From: Leeia speluncae
GTDB taxonomy: Bacteria > Pseudomonadota > Gammaproteobacteria > Burkholderiales > Leeiaceae
Direction: 5' to 3'
Assembly: GCF_020564625.1 (NCBI RefSeq)
Contig: NZ_JAJBZT010000003.1
Location: forward strand, 248,001 to 312,000
DNA length: 64,000 bases
Part shown: one piece after another, positions 16,427-25,662 of the stretch
Layout of the letters: every line of letters starts with the position of its first letter
How positions within the stretch are numbered: position 1 is the stretch's first letter
Translations under genes and position numbers: made by a program
The notes under the pieces: generated by a model
Told to the model about the DNA's origin: nothing
The model's database searches: none
The model's input: only the letters and a program-made list of their open reading frames with translations

Positions 16427-17029
16427 ATGGCAACACTTGTTGGCAAGCAAGCCCCTGACTTTACCGTACCAGCCGTATTGGGTTCTGGCGAAATCGTAGA
16501 CAGCTTCAGCTTCTCTCAAACCACCGCTGGTAAATACAGCTTGGTATTTTTCTACCCACTAGACTTCACTTTCGTTTGCCCATCTGAGTTGATCGCTTTG
16601 GATCACCGCATGGACGCATTCAAAGAAAAAGGCGTAGAAGTAGTTGCAGTATCTATCGACTCTCATTTCACTCACAACGCATGGCGTAACACCCCAATCA
16701 ATGCTGGTGGTATCGGTGCAGTGAAGTACACCATGGCAGCTGACATCAACCACGCTATCGCTCAAGCTTACGGCGTTGAGACAGATGACGGCGTTGCTTT
16801 CCGTGGCGCATTCTTGATCGACAAATCTGGCAAAGTACGTGTATCTATCGTTAACGACTTGCCTATCGGCCGTAACATTGACGAACTACTACGTTTAGTT
16901 GACGCGATTCAGTTCACCGACGAGCACGGCGAAGTTTGCCCAGCAGGTTGGAACAAAGGCGACAAAGGTATGAAAGCTGACCCTAAAGGGGTTGCTGAAT
17001 ACCTAGCTGGCAACGCTGAAAAGCTATAA
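16427..17029 (+). CDS. Typical 2-Cys peroxiredoxin (AhpC/Prx1 type)
   Basis: A 200-residue thiol peroxidase reducing hydrogen peroxide and organic peroxides. The peroxidatic Cys51 sits in FTFVCPSE and the resolving Cys171 in GEVCPAGW. Codon use is strongly biased (a gene for an abundant protein). The 232 bases upstream hold a TATACT -10 candidate at 16304-16309 and two short hairpins in the leader (16312-16337 and 16384-16399). No ahpF or oxyR is adjacent, so the electron donor is probably thioredoxin. Confidence 0.93.
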   Translation: MATLVGKQAPDFTVPAVLGSGEIVDSFSFSQTTAGKYSLVFFYPLDFTFVCPSELIALDHRMDAFKEKGVEVVAVSIDSHFTHNAWRNTPINAGGIGAVKYTMAADINHAIAQAYGVETDDGVAFRGAFLIDKSGKVRVSIVNDLPIGRNIDELLRLVDAIQFTDEHGEVCPAGWNKGDKGMKADPKGVAEYLAGNAEKL

Positions 17030-17082
17030 TTGCTGGTTGCTGACAGGTAAGCTTTCGGCCTCCTGTCAGACGTGCAAAATCA

Positions 17083-17120
17083 AACAAACCCCAAGGCATG
17101 CCTTGGGGTTTGTTGTTTTT
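17083..17120 (+). terminator. Terminator after the peroxiredoxin gene
   Basis: A perfect palindrome of 32 bases (17083-17114) centred on GCATGC and followed by GTTTTT. A second, smaller stem (TGACAGG with CCTGTCA, 17041-17068) lies just before it. Confidence 0.9.
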
Positions 17121-17232
17121 CTACCTGCCAAATAAAATATTTTCATTCCTGTGACGAGTTGCCGGTTTCTTGATACAGCAGTTAATTTAGCTATGCTAAA
17201 CTGCCGCCCAATATTGATATTGGTTACTCCAC

Positions 17233-18819
17233 ATGAAGCTGGCGATTACACCGACCCTCCTATACACCGCACTAGTAAGTGCTTTATTAGGTATTGCCCT
17301 TGGCTTTGCTGATCCGGGCTACATGCCGCTTTGGCAAGCCACTTTTAGCTTCATTGGTTTATTTACCCTCTCACTTACCGTTCAGCAATTTAGTAAGATC
17401 ACGGGTAATAAATCCATTATCTCTTTCATCGCCATTCTGCTCACACTAGGGGGCGGTTATACCGCTTATACCGGTTGGGAGGAATTTTTTAGCTGCCTAC
17501 ATTGCAGCAACTTTAGCCGCTTACAACTCAATGGCGCGATCGGGCAACCCAACCTCTTTGGCAGTTTGTTACTCATTAGTTGGTTATCGGCAATTTATCT
17601 CTTTAGTCACATTCCGCAACGCTGGATGAGATACCTCGCCTACTTCGCGGCACTCATCTTTTTCGGTGCGCCGCTACCCTTTACAGGCTCTAGAACCGTC
17701 CTTTTAAGCCTAATTGGCGTACTAGGGATTTCGACACTATCGTATTTTTTCATTCGTACCGCAGAACCTCGTCGAGTCTCCTCTGCGGTAGTCGTTGCCA
17801 TGCTGGTCGGCTTAGTTGCCCAGTTTAGCTTGCCCCCTACGGCCTCCCATTTCTTAGGCGTAACTAACCGTTCTACGTTGAACCGAATTGAAGCGGGTGG
17901 TATCTCTGCTAGCCAACGCTTAAGAACCGATGAATGGAAAAAAAGCTTTGAGACGTGGACGCATCATCCTGTTCATGGCGTAGGCGTTGGTCGCTACGCT
18001 TACCAAAGCTTTATCTTGCAACAACTACCCCCATACAACGAAGTGCCCAGAGATAAGGTGTATGACCACTCGCACAATCTCTTTACCCAATTAGCGGCGG
18101 AAACGGGGTCGATCGGACTACTACTCACCGTATTACTCTTTGCGACTTGGTTCTTGCAGCAAATCAAAACAGAAAAAAGTGCAGCAACGATTCTTTGTTG
18201 GGGTGGGCTAACCGTCTTATTTATCCACTCCAATTTAGAGTTTCCGCTTTGGTACTGGTATTTATTGATTCCATTCACGATCATGCTAGCCACAACAGAA
18301 AGAGCCGTAAAAACCATCACTCTTCCTAGTGTGATCGTACCGCTTATCTGGATAGCCGGCGTCGGAGCAACGGGATGGGCCACTTACATGGTGTACCAAG
18401 GCTCACTACAAATAAATGAAGGGTACAGTCTATCTGGCAGCAACCCCAATCAGTCTAAAGTACTTGGGGCCGCAGCAGTCAAGAATCCGTTTGTCTCTCT
18501 AGAAGCGGATCAAATGCTGAGCTATCTAGATAGTTCTGAAGAAGTGAACGTCGCAAGCAAATTAGCAAGAAATACTCGATTACTTTACTGGCGCCCATAC
18601 GCATCCGTTGTGTATCGCCGATCAATATTACTAGCGCAAATGGGACAAGTAACCGAAGCGAAACGCTGGATTATTTCTGCGCTATCGGTTTACCCAAATG
18701 AACGCAATGAATACTTCGAGCCACTGTTAGCTAGCGCGAAAAAGACGAAAAATATACTTGAACTACAAACCTTTTACCAAAAAGCGTTAATCGTCCTCGT
18801 GCAAGAAAAGCAGCGCTAA
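17233..18819 (+). CDS. O-antigen ligase / PglL-type oligosaccharyltransferase family membrane protein
   Basis: A 528-residue polytopic protein with about 10 to 12 helices. Family marks are the loop LNGAIGQPNLFGSLLLISW, typical of PglL/PilO-like glycosyltransferases acting on pilin or other exported proteins, and the Wzy_C element HPVHGVGVGRYAY with DHSHNLFTQLAAETG carrying the key histidine. The C-terminal about 140 residues form a soluble periplasmic region (PglL_C-like). Members transfer lipid-linked glycan to protein or to lipid A core. No pilin or glycan cluster is adjacent, so protein O-glycosylation is favoured by the motif but unproven. Confidence 0.82.
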   Translation: MKLAITPTLLYTALVSALLGIALGFADPGYMPLWQATFSFIGLFTLSLTVQQFSKITGNKSIISFIAILLTLGGGYTAYTGWEEFFSCLHCSNFSRLQLNGAIGQPNLFGSLLLISWLSAIYLFSHIPQRWMRYLAYFAALIFFGAPLPFTGSRTVLLSLIGVLGISTLSYFFIRTAEPRRVSSAVVVAMLVGLVAQFSLPPTASHFLGVTNRSTLNRIEAGGISASQRLRTDEWKKSFETWTHHPVHGVGVGRYAYQSFILQQLPPYNEVPRDKVYDHSHNLFTQLAAETGSIGLLLTVLLFATWFLQQIKTEKSAATILCWGGLTVLFIHSNLEFPLWYWYLLIPFTIMLATTERAVKTITLPSVIVPLIWIAGVGATGWATYMVYQGSLQINEGYSLSGSNPNQSKVLGAAAVKNPFVSLEADQMLSYLDSSEEVNVASKLARNTRLLYWRPYASVVYRRSILLAQMGQVTEAKRWIISALSVYPNERNEYFEPLLASAKKTKNILELQTFYQKALIVLVQEKQR

Positions 18820-18848
18820 TGCTTTTCAGGCCCCACTAGGTGATCTGC

Positions 18849-19970
18849 TTAACTGCTTAGTTTTACGCGCATTAGCTGGTAGGCCTGATTTTGAAGTAAT
18901 TGCGGCGCATTGGCGATCATGTAATCTAGTTCATGACAGCCATGCGCAATGCTAAAGCAACCATCAAACTGTTGGGATAAAGCTGTTAGCGCGTCTTCTG
19001 CAATCGAAGCACTCAACAAGCTCACCTTCTTATTAACACGCCTTGCTTCCTTAGCCACCTGCAAAGGCAATTTTCCTGATAGCGTTTGTAAATCCGAACG
19101 ACCTTCTCCAGTCCAAATCCAATCCGCTTCTTTCATCGCCTGCTTAACGATTGGTTGCGCGAGCAACCATGCTGCACCACCAATTAGCTCGCCGCCCAAT
19201 GCCGCAATCGCAAACCCCAAGCCACCAGCGGCGCCCGCCCCTGGCATCTTTATTAACGCGGGGGATAATCCATTGGCGATCATTAATTGTCCAAAATGAC
19301 CTAATAATTGATCTGCAGACGCGATCTCGTCTTTTGCCAACCCTTTTTGTGGACCATAAATAGCTGAAGCGCCCATTTCGCCGCACAATGGATTTTCCAC
19401 ATCGCTTAACCCAACAAACCGCACATGGGCATATTGCTGAGTAATCGGAGACCAATCTATCGCGGAAAGTGACTGTAACCCTGTTAACGTAGGCGGAATG
19501 CTTACATTAGACGCATCAGTCAAGATTGCCCCCATTCCCATGAGCAGACCAACACCGCCATCATTGGTGCTCGAACCACCTAGCCCCAGCAACACCGTTT
19601 TAGCACCAAGACTCACAACTTCTTTAATCAGCAAACCCAAACCAAAAGTCGTTCTATCCCACAGCGTACCTGGAATAGCATTGGGCAAACCGACCACCGT
19701 TGCAGACTCAATTAATACAGTTTCCGCATCTAGCCACAAAACAGGTGCTAAGGTCTGCTCACTATTTGCATTAATGGTTTCTAGTTCCACCATTTCGCCA
19801 CCAAAGGAAGCATGCGTCACCGCAATCGTTCCTTCACCACCATCAGCCATTGGAAACGCAGTAACCATTGCCGTTGGCAACGCCCGCTTTATTCCATCTT
19901 CCATCGCCAAACACACCTCGCTAGCAGCTAGCGAACCTTTGAATGAATCGGGCATGAGTAAAATATGCAT
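18849..19970 (-). CDS. Glycerate 2-kinase (GlxK/GarK family)
   Basis: A 373-residue glycerate kinase, type 1. Diagnostic elements: MHILLMPDSFKGSLAASEV at the start, MADGGEGT, GLGGSSTNDGGVGLLMGMG, NPLCGEMGAS and PGAGAAGGLGFA, and WIWTGEGRSDLQTLSGK. It phosphorylates D-glycerate to 2-phosphoglycerate with ATP. ATG 19970 gives the conserved start; a TTG five codons upstream is ignored. It stands alone here between convergent genes on its left and the receptor terminator on its right; glyoxylate-pathway partners are absent from the window. Confidence 0.9.
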   Translation of the reverse strand: MHILLMPDSFKGSLAASEVCLAMEDGIKRALPTAMVTAFPMADGGEGTIAVTHASFGGEMVELETINANSEQTLAPVLWLDAETVLIESATVVGLPNAIPGTLWDRTTFGLGLLIKEVVSLGAKTVLLGLGGSSTNDGGVGLLMGMGAILTDASNVSIPPTLTGLQSLSAIDWSPITQQYAHVRFVGLSDVENPLCGEMGASAIYGPQKGLAKDEIASADQLLGHFGQLMIANGLSPALIKMPGAGAAGGLGFAIAALGGELIGGAAWLLAQPIVKQAMKEADWIWTGEGRSDLQTLSGKLPLQVAKEARRVNKKVSLLSASIAEDALTALSQQFDGCFSIAHGCHELDYMIANAPQLLQNQAYQLMRVKLSS

Positions 19971-20021
19971 AGGGACTTTCGGCAAAGAAATAGCAACTTG
20001 AAGATCGTTTAGATGCTAAAT

Positions 20022-20053
20022 AAAAAAGCCCATCAGGAGAAGACCTAATGAGC
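20022..20053 (-). terminator. Terminator of the dCache chemoreceptor gene
   Basis: On the minus strand GCTCATTAGG (20053-20044) pairs with CCTGATGGGC (20037-20028) over its full length allowing two G-U pairs, with a 6-base loop, followed by six T. Confidence 0.88.
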
Positions 20054-20092
20054 TTTTTATTGTTTGCGCACAAGGCGCTTATTCAACCTTAC

Positions 20093-21964
20093 TTATAGAT
20101 GGAAGCGTCCAATAATGGATTGTAGCGAAGCAGACAATTGCTCCAATTGCGCAACTGCATCGGCAACTTCATCCACCGTACTACTGTTGTGCTGAACCAT
20201 GCTGCTGATTCGCTCGATGTTTTGCGCAATATCCGTACTCGCAGCCGCTTGCTCTTTTGTCGCATTCGCAATATCAGATACGCCCGTAATTAAGCGAGCA
20301 GTTTCACCATGCACGGTGCTAATCGCCTCAGCTGCTTTATCAGATAGCGCCACACCATGGTCGACTTGTTTGCGCGTACTAACCATACTGTTGCTTGCCG
20401 CATCGATTTCCGTGCGAATACCAGAAACAATCGTACCAATTTCGATGGTTGCTTGTGCGGTTCGAGCGGCTAGCTTACGCACCTCATCTGCCACCACAGC
20501 AAAACCGCGCCCCATTTCACCCGCACGCGCCGCTTCAATTGCCGCATTCAATGCCAGTAGGTTAGTTTGCTCTGCAATATCTTTAATTACCTGAACAATG
20601 GTATCCACCTGTTGAGATTGCGCGCCAAGTTTACCCATGGTGTCTGCCAATGAGTTAATGCTTGAATTAATTTGGCTAATTTCTCGCGCAACATCACGAA
20701 CCAAAGACTCACCAGAAGAGGTTGCTGCGCCAGTTTCATTCGCCGTTGCCTCAAAGTCTTTCACCGTATCTGCAATGTACTGAATACTGACCGTCACCTC
20801 TTCTACGCTGGCAGCAGTAGAGGTTGCAGCTTCTGCCTGATGGGTAGAAGAGGAACGAACGACCTGAGCAGATTGATGTAAACGTTCAGCGGCTTCGCCA
20901 ACCGCTTGGCTTTGCTGTCTAACATCCAAGAACATTTGGCGAAGGCTACCTAAGAATTTGTTGAATGCTTCGGCAATTTGGCCAATTTCATCTTTAGAGT
21001 TCACTGGCAAACGCTTAGTTAGGTCACCGTTTCCACTGGCCACTTCATTCATTGCATCACGCATGACAGCAAGGCCAGACATCATTTTTGAAATACCACC
21101 GTAAGCCAATATCCCTGCGCCCACACAGGCCACCACTAATAAGCCAAGCATCAGCACCAGCATTTCATTTAGATCTGATAATGCTTTGGATTCCGGCACC
21201 ATCACCCCCAATAACCAGCCGGTATTACCGACAGGATATAGGGCTGAAATAGCACCATCACCATTTACTTTAATGGATTGGATTTTGCCATCCGCAGGTA
21301 ACTGAGCTAAATCAAAACCAGGAATCACCTCTTTAATTTGTTTCAGTCCAGAATCTTTTGCAGGGTGAGCAATCACAGAACCATCTTTAGTGATTAGGAA
21401 TGCATAACCTTCACCTGGAAGCTTGGTTGACATAATTTCTTCAACGACCCGTTGCAAGGTCACATCCCCACCAGCAACCGCCACCAAATTACCGCCATCA
21501 CGGCGTGCTTCGGCAAATGTAATAATTGGGCGTTTTGAGGCTGCATCAATATAAGGTGCAGAGGCAATTGGGCCATTGGCAGCTTCTGCTGCTTTATACC
21601 AAGGACGACCGGTTGGATCATAGCCAGGTGGGACGGGAATCGCCTTACTAAACTGGGTCATGGTTTTATCAGGCTGCCCAACGTACATATCATCAAAGCC
21701 ACCCGCATCATGGGCTTGATCTAGCATTGGCTTGAGATCACCCGAGCCAAAACGAGGCAATACAGACCCAACGATTTTTTGGCGGGACTGAACCCACTCA
21801 GAAACAAAGCTCACTTTACCAGCTGCCGTTTGATTAATTTCGGCATACACACCAGTAACAAGCGACTCGCGCATTTTGTAATACGCCACCCCGCTAAATA
21901 ACGCAGAAAGCAGTACAACAATAGTTAAGACAAAAACAATTACCCGCGTGCGAATAGAAGTCAT
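20093..21964 (-). CDS. Methyl-accepting chemotaxis protein with dCache sensor
   Basis: A 623-residue receptor. An N-terminal helix (about 8-28) and a second at about 270-292 flank a periplasmic dCache_1 domain ([33 protein letters not shown]-like [30 protein letters not shown]). A HAMP domain and the MA signalling domain follow ([36 protein letters not shown]). The aspartate in AGGDV is common among dCache receptors for amino acids. It is divergent from gltI, so an amino-acid ligand such as glutamate or aspartate is a reasonable inference. Leader hairpin at 21996-22013; ATG 21964 has AGGAGA. Confidence 0.92.
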   Translation of the reverse strand: MTSIRTRVIVFVLTIVVLLSALFSGVAYYKMRESLVTGVYAEINQTAAGKVSFVSEWVQSRQKIVGSVLPRFGSGDLKPMLDQAHDAGGFDDMYVGQPDKTMTQFSKAIPVPPGYDPTGRPWYKAAEAANGPIASAPYIDAASKRPIITFAEARRDGGNLVAVAGGDVTLQRVVEEIMSTKLPGEGYAFLITKDGSVIAHPAKDSGLKQIKEVIPGFDLAQLPADGKIQSIKVNGDGAISALYPVGNTGWLLGVMVPESKALSDLNEMLVLMLGLLVVACVGAGILAYGGISKMMSGLAVMRDAMNEVASGNGDLTKRLPVNSKDEIGQIAEAFNKFLGSLRQMFLDVRQQSQAVGEAAERLHQSAQVVRSSSTHQAEAATSTAASVEEVTVSIQYIADTVKDFEATANETGAATSSGESLVRDVAREISQINSSINSLADTMGKLGAQSQQVDTIVQVIKDIAEQTNLLALNAAIEAARAGEMGRGFAVVADEVRKLAARTAQATIEIGTIVSGIRTEIDAASNSMVSTRKQVDHGVALSDKAAEAISTVHGETARLITGVSDIANATKEQAAASTDIAQNIERISSMVQHNSSTVDEVADAVAQLEQLSASLQSIIGRFHL

Positions 21965-22138
21965 TGTTAGGATTCTCCTGAACAGGGGACGATTAGCTCA
22001 TCTCTTGATGAGCGATATATTTATTATGAACATGCAGCAAAAAATAGATCGGCATCATACCGGAAAACTTTACATTGCTTAGCATAATTTATAGTAGCTT
22101 TTTTTTAATAAACATCAAACAAGCTAATTAAAGAATTA

Positions 22139-22183
22139 TTCGAACGTTCGAACAGATTGGCCACCATTATTCGGATTTCCGAA
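22139..22183. promoter_or_regulatory. Two AauR-type operator dyads upstream of gltI
   Basis: TTCGAACGTTCGAA (22139-22152) and TTCGGATTTCCGAA (22170-22183), both perfect in the arms, with centres 31 bp apart, about three helical turns. The second fits exactly the TTCGGNNNNCCGAA motif described for AauR of Pseudomonas putida. They sit about 80 bp upstream of the sigma54 promoter, the normal place for an enhancer-binding protein. Confidence 0.8.
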
Positions 22184-22260
22184 CAGTCAAGGTCACATCT
22201 TTCGCAATCAAGATATACTAAGTAATTGAATTTAAATACAAAATATTTCAACCAGATGAC

Positions 22261-22276
22261 TGGCACGCTTTGTGCA
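22261..22276 (+). promoter_or_regulatory. Sigma54 (-24/-12) promoter of gltI
   Basis: TGGCACGCTTTGTGCA matches TGGCACG-N4-TTGCW with one mismatch; GG at 22262-22263 and GC at 22274-22275 have the required spacing. The expected start of transcription is near 22288, leaving a leader of about 75 bases. Confidence 0.85.
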
Positions 22277-22361
22277 TTAGAAATAGCGCAACGATGATCA
22301 ACAAACGGTTGATCTAATTCACTTACACATCTACGTGCATCAGCATGTAAAAGGAGAGATG

Positions 22362-23255
22362 ATGTTCCGCAAAGCAACCCTCATGATGGCCGCTATTGGT
22401 TGTGCATTTTCAGCAACTGCATTTGCTGAAGATGCAACGTCTACACTACAAAAAATTAAAGCAAGTGGTGTAATTAACGTTGGCCATCGCGAATCTTCTA
22501 TTCCGTTCTCTTACCTAGACGACAAGCAAAAGCCTATTGGTTACTCAATGGACCTTTGCTACAAAATCGTTGATGCGGTGAAAAAAGAATTAAACATGCC
22601 AGGTTTGAAAGTAAACCTAGTACCAGTGACTTCTGCTACTCGTATCCCGCTAATGACTAACGGCACTGTTGACCTAGAGTGCGGTTCAACCAGTAACCTA
22701 CTCGAACGTCAAAAACAGGTTGCATTCGGTGTTGCAACTTACGTGGCGCCAGTACGCATGGTAGTTAAAGCAGGAACCAAGATTGACTCTTTGGATGACC
22801 TAAATGGTAAAGCAGTCGTAACGACGACTGGTACAACGTCAGATCAGCTAATCCGCAAAAACGAAAAAGGCATGAGCATTGACGTGAAAAACGTTTATGC
22901 AAAAGACCATGCAGAAAGCTTCTTGATGGTTGAAACAGGCCGTGCAGATGCATTTGTGATGGACGAAATCTTGCTAGCAGGTTTAATTGCCAACTCTAAG
23001 AATCCAAAAGCATTTGCGATTGTTGGCCCAACACTACGTGCAGAGCCATACGGCATCATGTTGCGTAAAGATGACCCAACCTTTAAAAAGGTAGTGGATG
23101 ACACCCTAAAAGGCGTCATGAAGTCTGGTGAAATCAATAAGCTTTACCAAAAATGGTTCTTAAGCCCAATCCCTCCAAAAAATATCAACCTGAACTTGCC
23201 AATGAGCCCAGAGTTGAAAAATGCGATTGCAAACCCGTCTGACAAAGGCGTGTAA
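22362..23255 (+). CDS. gltI: Glutamate/aspartate ABC transporter binding protein
   Basis: A 297-residue periplasmic protein with a signal peptide ending near AFA. The SBP family 3 pattern is clear: GVINVGHRESSIPFSYLDD, PIGYSMDLC, TNGTVDLECGSTSN, DAFVMDEILLAGL. The ECGSTSN and GHRESSIPFSY sequences are those of GltI/AatJ for acidic amino acids. ATG 22362 lies five bases after AAGGAG; the ATG one codon earlier is too close. Preceded by its own sigma54 promoter and operators; a hairpin separates it from the permease genes so that it is made in excess. Confidence 0.95.
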   Translation: MFRKATLMMAAIGCAFSATAFAEDATSTLQKIKASGVINVGHRESSIPFSYLDDKQKPIGYSMDLCYKIVDAVKKELNMPGLKVNLVPVTSATRIPLMTNGTVDLECGSTSNLLERQKQVAFGVATYVAPVRMVVKAGTKIDSLDDLNGKAVVTTTGTTSDQLIRKNEKGMSIDVKNVYAKDHAESFLMVETGRADAFVMDEILLAGLIANSKNPKAFAIVGPTLRAEPYGIMLRKDDPTFKKVVDDTLKGVMKSGEINKLYQKWFLSPIPPKNINLNLPMSPELKNAIANPSDKGV

Positions 23256-23302
23256 GTATCCGCTGTTAAAGCTATTTGTTTTAACGTGATGATGTACTAA
23301 AT

Positions 23303-23333
23303 AGGCAGGGTAAAGTCCTTTTACCCTGCCTTT
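23303..23333 (+). terminator. Attenuating hairpin between gltI and gltJ
   Basis: A perfect 12-bp stem (23303-23314 with 23320-23331), 5-base loop, and only a three-T tail. It would allow partial read-through into gltJKL, giving more binding protein than permease. Confidence 0.7.
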
Positions 23334-23425
23334 CATAAAAAAATAGGCAACCGCCTTAATTAATTACTTCCACCGCCGTCACCACAGTTTATTTACTGTC
23401 CTTTGATAGACGGTAAGGAGTTGTC

Positions 23426-24172
23426 ATGAGCACTTATCAATGGGATTGGGGAGTTGTTTTACAACAAGTCCCTGAATCTGATGAATTTTATTATCAGTGG
23501 CTAGCTACCGGTCTAGGCTGGACAGTCGCGACCGCGCTATCGGCATGGGTGATCGCCCTTCTACTGGGCTCACTGATTGGCGTTTTGCGTACCCTCCCCT
23601 CGAAGCCCTTATCCTTTATTGGAACGGCTTATGTAGAAATCTTTCGAAATATTCCACTGATTGTTCAGTTGTTTATTTGGTACTTTGTCTTGCCAGAACT
23701 ATTGCCAACCGCCCTAGGCGACTGGATGAAGCGAGATATGCCGCTGCCTGAGTTTTCTACCGCCGTGTTTGGGCTTGGACTATTTACCGCGGCACGTGTC
23801 GCAGAGCAAGTAAGAACCGGTATTTTGGCGTTGCCACGAGGACAAAAGAATGCAGGTTTAGCATTGGGTTTTACCTTAGGGCAAACCTACCGCTACGTGT
23901 TACTGCCAATGGCTTACCGTATTGTGATTCCGCCACTAACATCAGAGTTTATGAACATCTTCAAAAACTCGGCCGTTGCCTTGGCAATTGGTCTAACCGA
24001 ACTGACCTTCCAAATGAAGCAGATTACCGGTGACTATGCACCAGCCAACCCGATTGAAGTCATGACCATTGTTAGTGCGCTTTACCTAATCGTCGCATTT
24101 AGTGTGAACAGGATAATGGCGTTCATTGAGAAGAAAACCCGTGTTCCGGGCTATATTTCGGGAGGTAAATAA
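23426..24172 (+). CDS. gltJ: Glutamate/aspartate ABC transporter permease 1
   Basis: A 248-residue inner-membrane permease of the HisM/GltJ type. After YQWLATGLGWTVATALSAW come about five helices; the segment EIFRNIPLIVQLFIWYFVLPELLP is typical of GltJ, and RGQKNAGLALGFTLGQTYRYVLLPMAYRIVIPPL is near the EAA loop that contacts the ATPase (quoted in part). AAGGAG lies before ATG 23426. It pairs with gltK, whose ATG overlaps the gltJ stop by one base. Confidence 0.93.
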   Translation: MSTYQWDWGVVLQQVPESDEFYYQWLATGLGWTVATALSAWVIALLLGSLIGVLRTLPSKPLSFIGTAYVEIFRNIPLIVQLFIWYFVLPELLPTALGDWMKRDMPLPEFSTAVFGLGLFTAARVAEQVRTGILALPRGQKNAGLALGFTLGQTYRYVLLPMAYRIVIPPLTSEFMNIFKNSAVALAIGLTELTFQMKQITGDYAPANPIEVMTIVSALYLIVAFSVNRIMAFIEKKTRVPGYISGGK

Positions 24173-24831
24173 TGGAAATTAATCTCGAAAATGTCTGGAT
24201 TTCGCGTGACTTCATTCTAGAAGGCTTGCAGTACTCGCTGAGTCTGACTGGCTTTGCCATGTTAGTGGGGATTACCTTTGGTACGTTTCTCGCGATTGCT
24301 AGGTTGTCTCATAACCGTTGGATTAGCGGCGCGGCGTCTACTTACGTCAACCTGTTTCGTTCCATCCCATTGTTACTAGTGATTTTTTGGTTCTACATTT
24401 TGCTGCCATTAATCACCGGCGTTCAAATGGGCGCGGATAAATCGGCCTATGTCACCTTTGCGATTTTTGAAGCGGCTTATTACTGCGAAATTATCCGCGC
24501 GGGTATCCAGTCGATTCCAAAAGGCCAAATTAACGCCGGTCTAGCGATGGGTTTTACCCCTGCGCAAAACATGCGTTATGTGATCTTGCCGCAGGCATTC
24601 CGCAATATCTTACCGTTGCTACTCACGCAAACCATCGTGCTATTCCAAGATACCTCGTTGGTCTATGTGGTAGGTGCGACCGACTTATTGGGCGCCGCAG
24701 ATAAAGTGGCGCACCGAGATAACACCTTGGTTGATATGTATATCGGCGTTGCAATTATTTACTTCACGATTAGCTTTAGCTTATCTAAAGCGGTGAAATA
24801 TTTGCACGGAAAGATTGCCATTATTCGCTAA
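24172..24831 (+). CDS. gltK: Glutamate/aspartate ABC transporter permease 2
   Basis: A 219-residue permease with the same fold. Marks are YVNLFRSIPLLLVIFWFYIL, the EAA loop KGQINAGLAMGFTPAQNMRY and LPQAFRNILPLLLTQTIVLF. It forms the transmembrane heterodimer with GltJ. Overlap with gltJ by one base and 41 bases to gltL support a single transcript. Confidence 0.93.
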   Translation: MEINLENVWISRDFILEGLQYSLSLTGFAMLVGITFGTFLAIARLSHNRWISGAASTYVNLFRSIPLLLVIFWFYILLPLITGVQMGADKSAYVTFAIFEAAYYCEIIRAGIQSIPKGQINAGLAMGFTPAQNMRYVILPQAFRNILPLLLTQTIVLFQDTSLVYVVGATDLLGAADKVAHRDNTLVDMYIGVAIIYFTISFSLSKAVKYLHGKIAIIR

Positions 24832-24872
24832 GCAGTTAACTGCTAGTTAACTGTGAATGAAAGGATTTACAA

Positions 24873-25607
24873 ATGATTGAAATTAAACAAATTAGTAAAT
24901 GGTATGGCGACTTTCAGGTTCTCACCGATTGCAATACCAAAATCAGTAAAGGCGAAGTGGTCGTGGTTTGCGGACCATCTGGCTCGGGTAAATCGACGCT
25001 CATTAAGTGTGTCAACGCGCTTGAGCCTTTCCAAAAAGGTGACATTGTTGTCGATGGCATCTCGATTGCTGACCCGAAAACCAACCTACCAAAACTACGC
25101 GCACGTGTCGGGATGGTATTTCAGCACTTTGAATTGTTTCCGCACCTAAGCATTACTGACAACTTAACCATTGCACAAATGAAGGTAATGGGACGTAGCA
25201 AAGAGGAAGCAACACAAAAAGGCTTGGGTTACCTAGACCGCGTGGGTTTGAAAGCGCACGCACATAAATTCCCTGGTCAATTGTCTGGTGGTCAACAGCA
25301 GCGTGTAGCGATAGCACGTGCGTTAGCGATGGACCCTATCGCGATGTTATTTGATGAACCGACCTCAGCGCTTGATCCGGAAATGGTGAATGAAGTATTG
25401 GATGTAATGGTGGAGTTGGCACAAGAAGGCATGACCATGATGTGTGTGACGCATGAAATGGGCTTTGCACGTCGCGTGGCAAACCGCGTTATTTTCATGG
25501 ACAAAGGTCAAATTGTAGAAGATTGCGCAAAAGAAGAGTTCTTTGGCAATGCAGAAGCACGTTCAGACCGTGCGAAGCAATTCTTATCCAAAATCCTTCA
25601 ACACTAA
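24873..25607 (+). CDS. gltL: Glutamate/aspartate ABC transporter ATPase
   Basis: A 244-residue nucleotide-binding subunit. Walker [11 protein letters not shown]-loop [11 protein letters not shown], signature [17 protein letters not shown], Walker [16 protein letters not shown] and the switch histidine in [10 protein letters not shown] are all intact. Drives import by GltIJK. It is followed after 55 bases by the sensor kinase, with a large hairpin in the gap. Confidence 0.95.
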   Translation: MIEIKQISKWYGDFQVLTDCNTKISKGEVVVVCGPSGSGKSTLIKCVNALEPFQKGDIVVDGISIADPKTNLPKLRARVGMVFQHFELFPHLSITDNLTIAQMKVMGRSKEEATQKGLGYLDRVGLKAHAHKFPGQLSGGQQQRVAIARALAMDPIAMLFDEPTSALDPEMVNEVLDVMVELAQEGMTMMCVTHEMGFARRVANRVIFMDKGQIVEDCAKEEFFGNAEARSDRAKQFLSKILQH

Positions 25608-25618
25608 CCCACAGGAGT

Positions 25619-25655
25619 GCCCTGCTTAACGACATTCCCCATTGTTAAGCAGGGC
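25619..25655 (+). promoter_or_regulatory. Hairpin covering the ribosome site of the sensor kinase gene
   Basis: GCCCTGCTTAAC (25619-25630) pairs perfectly with GTTAAGCAGGGC (25644-25655). There is no T-run, but the 3' arm contains AGGG (25651-25654), the only ribosome-site candidate for the ATG at 25663. It may lower translation of the kinase, terminate part of the gltJKL transcript, or both. Confidence 0.55.
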
Positions 25656-25662
25656 TAACCGC

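Larger units (their letters stand above)
21965..22361. other. Divergent control region of the chemoreceptor and gltI
   Basis: 397 bases without a gene. It holds a leader hairpin for the receptor (21996-22013), two operator-like dyads (22139-22183), a sigma54 promoter (22261-22276) and the gltI ribosome site AAGGAG at 22351-22356. I see no RNA gene. Confidence 0.8.
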
